A stretch of DNA of 64,000 nt. Source: Nautilus pompilius (lineage: Eukaryota; Mollusca; Cephalopoda; Nautilida; Nautilidae). The stretch lies in assembly GCA_018389105.1 (NCBI GenBank), contig JACATO010001006.1:282972-346971 (forward strand), written 5' to 3'. Of the stretch, positions 1 to 11,170 are shown one piece after another. A model generated the notes under the pieces. The model ran no database searches and was not told where the DNA came from. It worked only from the letters and a program-made list of their open reading frames with translations. The position numbers were made by a program, and so were the translations under genes. Within the stretch, counting starts at the first letter, position 1, and each line of letters begins with the position of its first letter.

Positions 1-676
1 ATGCAGGTTTTCACCTTACTTATTAAAACTCACTCCTGGAGCTGATTCACAAAATTTATAATTATGAATAAGAAGTTTAATTTCCTCCAAAGTTCAGCAA
101 AGCAAATTTAAATAAAACTGATTCTTTCAATGTTGATTTGAAATAATAGTACAGGTGTCTTCTGCATACAAGAACTATACCACAAAAACCAAAAGGGGAT
201 GGGCTTTAACCTTACACACTGATGATGCTAAAAGCTTAACACCTTCACCTGATCAGAGAAATACTGCATAAAATTATCAAAGCCTAAAGGTCCTGTTTGA
301 ATCATCCATTCTTAGCGATAATAAAAGAATAATAATCTTGGCTAACCTAAAGTTATCAAATAACTCTCAGATATTTGCCAGATTTAATATTAGCCAGTTA
401 TTTTTGGTTGTTTTTCTTTTGTTTATAACCGCTTTAAGAGAAAATTTTCTTATGCTTTACCTGTTTTTAATAATTACTTCTTAACAAACACCTGTGGCAT
501 TAACTTGCACACCATATTCAAAATAAAAACAGAAAATATTTGGAAAAAGGCAAAGCTCTCAAAAACATGCATATACAATACTTGCACAAGTCTTACGCAG
601 CCATGCAAAAAACATTAATGCTTGTTTTGTTTCCTTTCAGAATATTAACTGAATAAAAATATGGCAAAAATTTTAA
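1..676. other. AT-rich non-coding stretch
   Basis: No open frame of protein-like composition and no recognisable repeat was seen on either strand. The sequence is AT-rich with short A and T runs, like the rest of the first 23 kb. Confidence 0.6.
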
Positions 677-1591
677 TTGGTGACAAACAAAATTATATTT
701 CTCCACGAACAGTGTAAAACCCAATGCAAAATAAGTATAACTGGAATTTCAAGATCTACCATTCAAGAAATTATCAAGAAATTTAATGATACTGGTTTAG
801 TTTCTGATTGTTTTCTGGATCCTCCACCTTTTCCTATTTTAAAAAGAATCTCCAACAAGGAGATAAAGCAAGATCTAACAGAATTCCCAGAGTTTCGGGT
901 TTGGATTCTATAGCATGAAGGTCTTTAGTATAAAGTGGACTTAAAGGATGGGTGGCAATCAAAAGACCGTTTTTATGAAAAAGAAATAAGTGACTAAAAC
1001 ACGATGTCCAACACTGAAATTAAGAGTTGAGAACAGCAGAATAAAATTCTTTGGTCAGATGAATCAAGGTTTGAAATTTTTGCATCTAAGAGAAGGCAGG
1101 ATGTAAGAAGGAAATGACCAAAGAATATAAGGGAAATGCGCCTGCAGTCTGCAGTAAAAATTTGAGGTGGTTCTATTCAAGTTTTGGGTTGTATCTTTGG
1201 TCATTGGAGGCAAAGATTTATTAAGGAAAGAGAGAAATATGGATGTAGCCAAATACAAGATTCATATTCACTACGCTATTTCTTCTTCAGTATTCAAGTT
1301 GAACAGATTTCCAATGTTGTCAAAATATACAATGCAAAAAGATAAAAAAGAAGAGCGGAGTGCTGGGCATTATTAGAGGGGCCTCAAAAAAAAATCTCTG
1401 ACCTTAATACTACTGAACCTGTTTTGTGACTACTTGGACAGAATTAAAAAAATGAACAGCTGAAAACCCAAAATAAATTCCGGACAGTACTTACAGATGC
1501 AAGGAACATTCCAGCTGATTACAAGAGAGTCTCCAAAAAAAGACGTATCCAAGCAGCCATGAAAGGAAAGAGTAGACATACTAAACATTAG
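677..1591 (+). pseudogene. Decayed Tc1-like transposase
   Basis: This is a dead DNA transposase of the Tc1/mariner superfamily (cut-and-paste, DDE catalytic domain). Read through several frames, the family landmarks appear in order. The helix-turn-helix shows as ITGISRSTIQEIIKKFNDTG (about 740-800). The start of the catalytic domain reads ILWSDESRFEIFASKRRQ (about 1048-1101). Remnants of the GGGS..VWGC block lie at about 1160-1200, and an LD-type remnant near 1430. The C-terminus reads DARNIPADYKRVSKKRRIQA, then HTKH and a stop at 1589-1591, matching the usual ...GGHTKY end. Stops and frameshifts interrupt it throughout, so it cannot encode an active enzyme. Terminal inverted repeats were not found with confidence. 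It is unlike the Tc1 relics at 27.4 and 54.4 kb in orientation and sequence. Confidence 0.85.
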
Positions 1592-3623
1592 TATACATGG
1601 TTTTTGTTTCATCATTTTAGTTGTGTCTACTGTACAATATCCATTTATTAAATTGTACGTCTCATCAGTTTGTTTTTAATGTCTTTCCACAACTGAACTT
1701 ATAAATAAAGATGTCGATCACCTAAGCCTTTTGCATAGCGTATCAATGGACTAAATGTTAGCATCTCTGGAGACATTGTTTACTGTGCCACAGCCTGGTT
1801 TTACATGAAGACTTCATTTATAAGACTGGCTGACAATGAGAGTACAAAAATATGGATGAATAATTTATAATTACCACTTATTGTGGAATTTTTAATTTTT
1901 ATAGAACATCCTAAGCCAGATGCAAATGTAAGTGAAACCATTTATCATTTACAAAACAAAAAAGAAAAGCAAACCGGAAATACATCTTCAGAGCTGGGAA
2001 AACCAAAACATTCTTCTGCATACGAATCTGTTTATAAAGACAGGATATTATATTCACGCACGCGCACATGCACTCACTCGCTTGCTTAATTCTCTCTCTC
2101 TCTCTCTTTTTAAACTAAATTGCGAGATTCTTCCCATCCACTAAGATGCTGAGAATGGCAACCATTTAAAAGAGAAAAAATAAAAAACATCAAGGTAAAC
2201 CAATGCAACATCAAGTTTTGTTCCAATATATTAAATTTCTAAAAAAAAAGAGAGAAAAGAAAATTTCAACCAGAGAGAAAAGATAGAATTTTTAATGAAC
2301 CAACCAACCAACCAACCAGTTAGGAACAATTTCTTTCTTCTGATAAAATCATATTAAAGAGTTTTATTTCTTAAAAATGCTTCTGACGTGTGTATTCAAT
2401 CATTGTAGATAAACTCTGCAGCTGTCAGCCCATTGTTATATGGAAACAGAAAATATCAAGCTGTGCTTCACCTAATGGACTTTCCACATGACCACAAGTC
2501 CAAGTTCATGGCACCAGAAATTATTATTTACAATGTGCAAACACCCAAAAGACACCATCAAAAATATTTGTAGTTTTAAAAGGTTGGAACAAACGAATGT
2601 AAATATATAAATACAAGTTTTTTCTGCTTGTTTTCTGTAATAGCTGAGTCAAAACAAGTAGATTCTCACAATGTTTAACTATATATATTGCCTGTTTTTG
2701 CAATTTATGAAAAGCAGTAATATATATATATTTTTTGTTTGTTGTCTGAATATCAAGTTACTTAGGCATAACTACTCAAGTTGGACCTCAACATCAGTAA
2801 ATTTTGTTTATAAAAAGAAAGAGGTTGACAATCAAAAACATCTATCAATTATGATATACCATCTCTAACTAGCAAAGACTAATCTTAAAACAGAAAAATC
2901 CACAAGTTACTAAAACAAACAAATACTAAATGAATCTAAGCTAGGCAGGGATATCAGAAGAAAAGTTGAAAACTTTTTCTTTACGCTGTTGATGCTGTCA
3001 TCTCTAGTGACTGAAAAAGATGATTTATGTTGACCGTATAAGAAACCAAAGACTACCTTATTTTTCAAAATGATTTCTTAATTATAAATTCACATTTTAA
3101 ATATATAATAAAAAATTTCATATGATTATCATTGTTAATGCAGAAATTCAACATAGGACAGAGGACAGACAGACTAACTGTTCATTTTAAGAGTATTATT
3201 TTTTAATATTTTGATAAAATCCCCCTTGTTAATGTAGTATATATACTTCTACAAAAGCTAATAGGAATTCTAAAGAATATGTAAAATCTCAATGCTCATC
3301 ACCACTTTATTTTCTGAATAGAATATTAACTTAATAAAGGAGGGAGGGGGATGTCTGCTCCCTGTCAGACGACAAAGCCAACATTAAGTTTCTCTACAGC
3401 AGCCTATCTGTTGACTGTCTACAGAGCTTGTTCAAAATTCATATCTTAAAAAAAAATTACTTAAGTACTGTTCTAAAATGAGCAAATCAACCAGCATTCA
3501 AACTAGCATACAGTTTTAAAATAATAATAATAATAATCTGCCAACACACTGATTAATGTTTTAAAGAGAGTGACAGAATATCTAGCAATTCCAATAGCCA
3601 GACTGACTGAATATTTATCCCTT
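1592..3623. other. Non-coding DNA; includes likely 3' flank of the minus-strand IRG gene
   Basis: AT-rich sequence without supported genes. It contains a CA/TC-rich patch (about 2055-2108), a short (CCAA)n run (about 2299-2318) and an (ATA)n run near 3521-3536. On the minus strand a TTTATT (AATAAA read in reverse) at 3306-3311 lies about 310 bases past the stop of the gene at 3624-4835 and is a possible polyadenylation signal for it. Confidence 0.4.
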
Positions 3624-4835
3624 TCAGCTGAGGTCGCTTACAAGGAAAACCTTGTTGATTTTCCTTCTTATCCACTCACTGCAGGAAGTATCAAGTTTAC
3701 TGCTCAGGCCATCAACTTTCTGGGTGACCAGTTTCTGTAGATGCCAGAATGATACTACACCAGGGATACAGGCCATCACAAGATGGAAGATCCCAACATT
3801 GTTCTTCATGGTCAAGAAAACAAAAATCCTCATAATCTGGAAAACTTGTATGGTTACCATCGCCCAATGGCAGTTGATCCTATTCAGCGTTGGCAAATCT
3901 ATAGCAAAATCCTTCAAGAACTTGCTGTTTAATCCGTAGAATTCCTTGCCATCAGCAATGCACTTTTTAACCAGTAGCTCATCCACCAAACAGGACACAA
4001 GTGGAACTGGAAGGACAAATGAGGCCAAAGCAGAAATAAAAGGCAGCCATTTCAGATTCCTTTTCAAGTTAATTTTCTTTCCCAAGACAAAGAAATCCAG
4101 AAGGGGCGATAACTGCATTGAACTCTGTTTTATTTCACTGCAGTTTTTCAAAAAATACCTCAACAACAGGGGAAAGTCCCATTCCTCTGGACAATTATTA
4201 TTTACAACGAAGATGCATATTTCATTCTGGAAATTACTAAGAGTATGTTTCAAACTCCAAATGATGTCGTTTCTTAATTTTCTTAAAACTGTTACCTCAT
4301 TAAAAGCTTTTGGATAGAAACGTTCCTGATTGTGAAGCATTTCATCAACCTTCGTATGAATGTAGAAGAACTGCTTTCCCTGAAGGATTATTTTATTCGC
4401 CAGCCAGCTATGTATTTCCAAAAAATCGTTGCAGCCCAAAATTAGAAAAAAATCAAAACTGGAAAATCCAACATCCTTCAAATATTGTGGGTCCAGAAAG
4501 ATAACTGGTGTCAGCTTCCACATTACAATGTTGAACTTCTGAATGCTGTATCCAACACAATTTCTGCCTTGTTGCATGTAAGTGCATGGTATCTCTTTGT
4601 CTAGTTTTAGCTCCAGCCAGGCTTTGATGTGCGATTCCTTGCCACATCCATCAGGACCAACAACAGCCACATTTAACGGTGTTGCTCTCTTGAGATCTAC
4701 CTTTTTATCTAGGTAGTTCAGGAACGAGCCTGTACCCACATGCTTGACTAGCTCTTCAGTTTTATCAAAGTCGAAAGTTGAGAGGAAAAACTTATCAGTA
4801 TTTTGGAAATGTTCTCTCTCACTATATTCTTTCAT
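3624..4835 (-). CDS. Immunity-related GTPase (IRG)-like protein with degenerate GTP-binding motifs
   Basis: A 403-residue single-exon coding region. IRG proteins are membrane-associated dynamin-like GTPases; in vertebrates they act in cell-autonomous immunity, autophagy and vesicle control. The order of blocks fits: N-terminal helices (1-52), LNVAVVGPDGCGKE (about 54-67) as P-loop, VGFSSFDFFLILG (122-134), KQFFYIHTKVD (154-164) with the TKxD guanine-specificity motif, CPEEWDFPLL (215-224) matching the NxxPxxYDFxxL block of IRGs, then a hydrophobic helical tail (262-370). Two features are odd. The P-loop ends GKE, not GKS/T, and the expected DLPG switch motif is KLTP (107-110). Both should weaken magnesium and GTP handling, so it may be a quasi-GTPase like vertebrate IRGQ (inference). 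An acceptor (TTTCTTTCAG) ends at 4839, four bases before the ATG, implying a 5' UTR intron. A CAAG|GTAAAT donor near 5031 is one candidate partner. Family call is confident; subfamily and function are not. Confidence 0.85.
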   Translation of the reverse strand: MKEYSEREHFQNTDKFFLSTFDFDKTEELVKHVGTGSFLNYLDKKVDLKRATPLNVAVVGPDGCGKESHIKAWLELKLDKEIPCTYMQQGRNCVGYSIQKFNIVMWKLTPVIFLDPQYLKDVGFSSFDFFLILGCNDFLEIHSWLANKIILQGKQFFYIHTKVDEMLHNQERFYPKAFNEVTVLRKLRNDIIWSLKHTLSNFQNEICIFVVNNNCPEEWDFPLLLRYFLKNCSEIKQSSMQLSPLLDFFVLGKKINLKRNLKWLPFISALASFVLPVPLVSCLVDELLVKKCIADGKEFYGLNSKFLKDFAIDLPTLNRINCHWAMVTIQVFQIMRIFVFLTMKNNVGIFHLVMACIPGVVSFWHLQKLVTQKVDGLSSKLDTSCSEWIRRKINKVFLVSDLS

Positions 4836-4838
4836 TTT

Positions 4839-4850
4839 CTGAAAGAAAAA
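4839..4850 (-). promoter_or_regulatory. Splice acceptor before the IRG-like start codon
   Basis: On the minus strand TTTTTCTTTCAG is a textbook polypyrimidine tract plus AG, directly followed by AAA and ATG. The gene probably begins with one or more non-coding exons further right. A CAAG|GTAAAT donor at about 5035-5026 (minus) would give an intron of about 190 bases, but that pairing is unproven. Confidence 0.55.
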
Positions 4851-5840
4851 TTAATTTAAATATTCAAATAAAGTTTCTTACATGTTTGACAAACATGTCT
4901 TACATGCCTGCACATCACTATAGAACGTCTTTAGTATCACAGGAGTTCTAAAATAATGACGGCGTTGCCAGGCAACCCAACTTTTCTATTTAAACAAACC
5001 CTTGAACTCATTCTACAACTGAGTCATTTACCTTGAAAAAATCTAGAAAAAATTGCTAACAAAAATGCAATATAATTTTCAATTATTTTAATTTTATAAA
5101 GTGTTCTGTCATTATTGTTATTACGTATCATTTTATTAATATGCACATTTAATTGCCAAAGCAAAAATTACATTAAATGAGTTGCTATTAGGCCTACATT
5201 TCCAGATTTTTAAAATATGTATCTTTGCTGGTATTTATTCAAAATCTGCTCCTTCACAACCGTCCTTAATTGAAAGAAATCGTAGACTGTCCAGAAATGC
5301 ACATAGCTGGGAATAATTGTTCAGTATGACATCTCAAATAAGGGGGAAACAATGAGGACCTTAAAATCTTAATCTAGCAGTCGCTCGCTCTTTCCTCATA
5401 AATACAGAACTCTGCATATGACTTGGTAGCCTTTTGCGAATAAGAAAAAAGAGAGAGGGATGTTGACAGACACCATTTGGGATGACATCCTGGATTAAAA
5501 GAAACTTTGGCTGCCAAGCTTAAGTCCCCAGGAACCGTTTGATTTAAGAGATCTGCCTGCTTAACAATTTCATTGTCTGAAATAGAGCCAGGATTAAGTT
5601 AGCTTGCATAACTTATGAGTCGGAATTTGTACTCCGATAACTCAAGTAAGTGGCATTTTGCCGACTCATCAGGCGTGGTGTCACAATCTCATTATCAGTG
5701 CAGTCGATCATAATTCTACATTAAGGAAGATGCTTACTATAGAACCCGTGAATATCGGGGAAAGGGTTAATTGGTTTTATTGCATCGAAAAAGTGCATAT
5801 GTACGCACCCACAAACACACATTTCTTTCAAAAAAAAAAA
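4851..5840. other. Upstream flank of the IRG-like gene
   Basis: AT-rich non-coding sequence that should hold the 5' UTR exon and promoter of the minus-strand IRG-like gene. No TATA box or CpG cluster stands out. No protein-like ORF was seen. Confidence 0.35.
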
Positions 5841-6586
5841 GATGTTGCAATAATTTTGACCATCGCTGTAAATCCAACATTACGAACAATTTCTTTTTTC
5901 AACTTTGGCACCACTAAAACAAAATAAACGAGAAATGCTACTCGCCCACACTTAGCTGTCAGTACCATCTTTCCGTGTATAAATCATTAGTTAGTTGTAT
6001 CCATGACAACAAAAACAAAATTACAAATCAAAAAAAAAAAAACTTTAAAATTTGTTCAAGCAGCGGTTAATATTTGCTGCTTGAACGGGAAAAGCACACC
6101 ACCCCCTTCTGTTTGTAATAGATGTAACTATAAAAAGTTAAAAGTGGTATAGTAGTTAATCTAATGGACAGCCATGGTTGGAAGTTAGATTTTTTGCGAG
6201 AGAAAGACAGATTCAATTTTGATGTAACTCCCTGGTATTGTTTCTTCTCACCACTCTTCATCAGCTGGCCATGAGAGGTTCTTCTGGGCTTTCTGGTGGG
6301 AGCACACCACACAAGTGCCCTTTCTCCCTAGTCTATCTTGGACCATGGTGATCTAAGACTGTCAACCCCCAATTGGGATGACATGATGATGATGATGATG
6401 ATGATAAAAGATTAAAGATTTTGTTGTCCTTTGGGACCTTTCATTTTTCATTTTACTGCAGTGGATGTTTACCACAATTGGTGTGTGTCATTGATTAGGA
6501 AAGATCACATAATCAACTGCTTGGCCACAAATCTGTTCTACCTAATCATTAATTATTCCAATCAGATCATCACTAAAAAAAAAAAA
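5841..6586. repeat. Tandem duplication, copy A (746 bp)
   Basis: The unit starts GATGTTGCAATAATTTTGAC and ends in a run of A. It is followed at once by a second copy. Inside are a poly-A near 6030, a (GAT)n run near 6385 and no intact gene. Each copy begins after, and ends with, an A-run next to ATCATCACTAA, so it may be a retroposon-like unit duplicated head to tail. Confidence 0.9.
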
Positions 6587-7340
6587 GATGTTGCAATAAT
6601 TTTGACCATCGCTGTAAATCCAACATTACGAACAATTTCTTTTTTCAACTTTGGCACCACTAAAACAAAATAAACGAGAAATGCTACTCGCCCACACTTA
6701 GCTGTCAGTACCATCTTTCCGTGTGTAAATCAATAGTTAGTTGTATCCATGACAACAAAAACAAAATTACAAATCAAAAAAAAAAAAAACTTTAAAATTT
6801 GTTCAAGCAGCGGTTAATATTTGCTGCTTGAACGGGAAAAGCACACCACCCCCCTTCTGTTTGTAATAGATGTAACTATAGAAAGTTAAAAGTGGTATAG
6901 TAGTTAATCTAATGGACAGCCATGGTTGGAAGTTAGATTTTTTGCGAGAGAAAGACGGATTCAATTTTGATGTAACTCCCTGGTGTTGTTCCTTCTCACC
7001 ACTCTTCATCAGCTGGCCATGAGAGGTTCTTCTGGGCTTTCTGGTGGGAGCACACCACACAAGTGCCCTTTCTCCCTAGTCTATCTTGGACCATGGTGAT
7101 CTAAGACTGTCAACCCCCAATTTGGATGACATGATGATCATGATGATGATGATGATGATAAAAGATTAAAGATTTTGTTGCCCTTTGGGACCTTTCATTT
7201 TTCATTTTACTGCAGTGGATGTTTACCACAATTGGTGTGTGTCATTGATTAGGAAAGATCACATAATCAACTGCTTGGCCACAAATCTGTTCTACCTAAT
7301 CATTAATTATTCCAATCAGATCATCACTAAAAAAAAAAAA
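6587..7340. repeat. Tandem duplication, copy B (about 754 bp)
   Basis: Almost identical to the preceding copy over its full length. The differences I see are single substitutions (for example GTGTATAAATCATTAG against GTGTGTAAATCAATAG) and small indels in the A-runs and the GAT microsatellite. The near identity points to a recent event. Confidence 0.9.
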
Positions 7341-10300
7341 GAACTATGATTATAGTTTTAATGTAAAATATGAATTAACTCTTCGCTAAAATAAATTTTA
7401 AAATATTGTTATACCATGAGGTAAGAATGATTTCTTATTTGTGTCTAAAGATGTTTTCTCCCCTGGCCAGTTCTCCTTCAAGTGACTTTATGCAAAGAAA
7501 ATTACATCAACTAAGAGCAGCTATCATCATGATGCTGAGATTAACAATGAGACCAAATTATATTCTGTACTTAATTCTAAAATTAATTTAAATAGTGCAA
7601 CTCTTTCCTACATCATATATATTTTATGCAAATGATAGGGTAATATTATTTCATTTTTTTCTGCATCAGATGGAGTAATGTCCTTATGGTTTTTTTACTG
7701 CTAATTATTAATATTTAAAAAAAATAGAGATAAAGATTGATGGATCTACATGAAAAAGGAATAAACAATATTAATCTGTTTCATTTCTTTCCTCTATGCC
7801 AGTTTTTTTTTTTTATTTTAGAAGAGAAAAAGAAAAACCTGTTTAGAATTACTGATATAAGTTGAGGAGAGAAAGTTAATAGCTGCATCCTACAGTTCTT
7901 GGTTTTTAACCCTTTGAAGAGTACACCCAAACACTTAAAAAAAAATTGGGCATCAATCCCGAGAGTAAGTAATCTGTAAATATACGTTTCCAAGGTTTAT
8001 GCTGGATGTCAGGACCAATACCTCAAGTGTACTTCTCTCTATTTCTTTATTTTTCATAAGAATTATTTTTTTCTCTGAGAATGAAGAACAAACAAACATA
8101 TGAGAGAGAGAGAGAGAACAAACTCTGAGAATTCAACATAGATTTTACATCCGCAGCAGCACCAATGATGCATCAGCAAAAGAGAACCAACCAGATTAAC
8201 AAACTGGAAAGGTGGTGGTTACAAATGTAGAATTTTATCGGCAGCTTCTTCTTCATCAAGATGGAAACACAAGAAAATCAATGGATACATTGAATTCTTG
8301 CACTCTCTTAAGCTGGCTGTTTCCATTATTTATTCATTTTCTGCTGTTCTTATTTGTTGAAATTTAAAATATGTTCTTTCAAAATTAATAGCTCGTTGAA
8401 AATCATTGCTGATCACCAAAAATGAGCAAAATAAGTGGAACAGCACGACAGTGTTTGGTTCTGTGGCAGATTCCATCCTGCTTTAACATCAGGAGAAGTG
8501 ACATTGCAGATAATCTAACAAAGCAAGGACCCAGAAAGGAACAGAAGGAAGAGCCCACATAACACCAGAAAAGTAAAAAAAAAAAAAACACATCACCAAA
8601 CAGCACACATGGAAAGCAGAACATCTCACTCCTCCACCCTCAGATGCATGCTGTACAATTCCCCAAGAAGACTGGGTGACCACCATGTACCTATGAATGG
8701 CACACAGCCCATTTACAGCAGATACGCAACACAGAATAAGAAACATTTACTGAAACTAAATTACAGCAACAATGTCAGTGGATAGATAACTGGAAACTCA
8801 CACAAAAATTATTTAATACATCAAGTAAATGAAAAAAAAAAAAAAACAAACAAACAAAACAATATGAAAGAATCCATCAAAATACCACCATAATTTTTCT
8901 TTTAAATAAAACAAAAAGCAAGTAATGCCACTGTTTTGTATAACAAAGCAGAAATCAGTTAATAACGCCAGTTTCATATTTCACTTCAAATGAAGCTAAA
9001 GACATTGAGTGACAACTTCATCATTTAGGTGCAAAGTGTTGTGTCTGCATTAATTTCATATATATATATATAAAATCTTTTTTGCAGTTAGATTAGCTTT
9101 TAAGAAAATAAGTGAAGAAGAAAAGGGTCCATATTTCTTATAGGTTAGTCAATATTTCTGTAAAAGATGAGTGGGGGGGGTCAAATAAGAACAGCAATGA
9201 AGTGAAACAATTAACTGATCTCCTGTTAAGAGAGATTTAAATAACACAAAAATTATTCTCAGCACATTTTTGGGTATATAAAATGGGTCCCACCGACCTG
9301 GAGAGTGAATCCACACAGAATGGACCGGCATGAAGGAGCAAAGGAAACCGTGACAAAATGGGAGAGCAAGCCATGGTAGGAACATCACAATAAATTGTCA
9401 GCCAATCGTTTTACACTATAAAACCCACCATTTACAAAAAGGATACTGGAAGACATGCCTGTAAGTTGTTGGTGGCACATTGTTGTTGTGAGGCTTCAGT
9501 TGGATAATTGCAGACATTGTGCTGCTAAGGGCGATTCACGATAAAGTGAAAGTGATTGGCTGATTTTGTTAATGCAGTTGGCCGTGCCATTGTCACTATT
9601 GTCCTTCATGACCAAAGATGCTGCTGCCGACAATGTAACTTGGATTGCAGCACCTACAATGAAATGCTGGTAATGGACCGAGTAATCCCATGCGCACACC
9701 CTTGCTCTCTATGCTCCAGTGGCAGGATGTTAGTTAGGCTATGGAGACCAATTAAACCCTAACCACACAAACACACATTCATGCAGAGACGAAAGCCATT
9801 AAGCACGTACATTCAGTACTGACAAATTATGGAAACAAATTAGAAGGCTCACCGACAACCAACTTATTTACATAACAGAAGAGATAATACATAAGCTCTA
9901 ATTAAATTGAAAAAGAATGCGATTCGTGATAAAACTATTTGAGATTACAAAAAGAAAATGGAGGTAGCCATTTTTAATCAGTGACAGAACCCAGGCATCC
10001 ATTTCCATGTGACATTTACAAAAAAATAAAAAAAAAAAAACTTTCTAATGACAAAGCATGCTGAAATCATTAAAGAATTATTAGGAGTTAATGAGCAGGT
10101 TCATAAATAAAACCCAAACTGCTACCGAGGCGGGTATTTATTAATAAGTTCATTAGTGTCATCGGAAATAACAGTCAAAATGGGGTCCCTTACTTGGCAT
10201 GCAGCATATGCAAGCACTCACCCAGACCAGCAATACTGCAGAACTTAGCCGGCCGGCTGATTGAAATACCGACAAGTAATAACCTTATTGTTATTTTCTT

Positions 10301-11170
10301 CAAATTTACATGCCACGAACACAAAAAGGAACCTGGAAAGATTGGATTGATTTCCTTTAGGCAATTGGAAAATGCACCATTGTAAGACATATTAAATTTT
10401 CTTACTTGTTGGAATGAAGTGGCCAAAGAAATCCAATCCACAAGTCCATAGTGAAAGAAGTGGCATTGAATTTCCCTATCCTAAAAATAAATGGCTAGTT
10501 ACACACAAAATTAATTCAGATGTTAGCATAACGCAGAGCTGATATCATCTAGAGCTAGCGAGCAAATAAATTCAAAATACTAACTCATAAAATAACTTTT
10601 TTTTCTGTTAAATTATATCAAACCATAATTCAACTTTCCTTTCACATTAGCATTAACACCCTCTGCATTCTTTGGCAAAAGTGTGAAACTGGATGGTAAT
10701 TATTTTAACAAAAATATAAATGAAATGTCAGTATAATACAATTACAGAAACACTAAACAAATAGATTATACCTTAATTCATCTTCAAGGGGCTGAATTCT
10801 CTTTACTGGATGGATGTAACAAATCTCTTATAGATGCATTGGATGACGTTGCGCCAAACCAACAACCAGAGAGGAGAATAATCCTTAAACTGGAAGAAAT
10901 GTAAAAATTCAGTCAATGGAAATCTTTAATGGAATCAAATAAAAACCTAAATACAGAATTGTGAGGAGAATTGTTGTTTTGTTTTTGTTTTTTTTTTTGT
11001 TGTTGCAAAAGTGCCCAGAATAAGGAAAATTTCCACTTTGACAATAATTAACTTAGATATTCCCACAGAGTAAATGCTACAGTACCTGCCATACCGATCA
11101 GCTGTAGAACCCAGATAAAAACTAAAACAGACCAACTACAACTGCAGTGATATTTACTTTTTAAAAAGCA
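7341..11170. other. Non-coding DNA with short simple repeats
   Basis: No supported gene. It holds scattered A/T runs, a short GA run (about 8103-8118), a TA run (about 9058-9073) and short ORFs without family features or sensible composition. The segment 9490-9770 is somewhat GC-richer, but I could not assign it to a gene or repeat. Confidence 0.5.
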
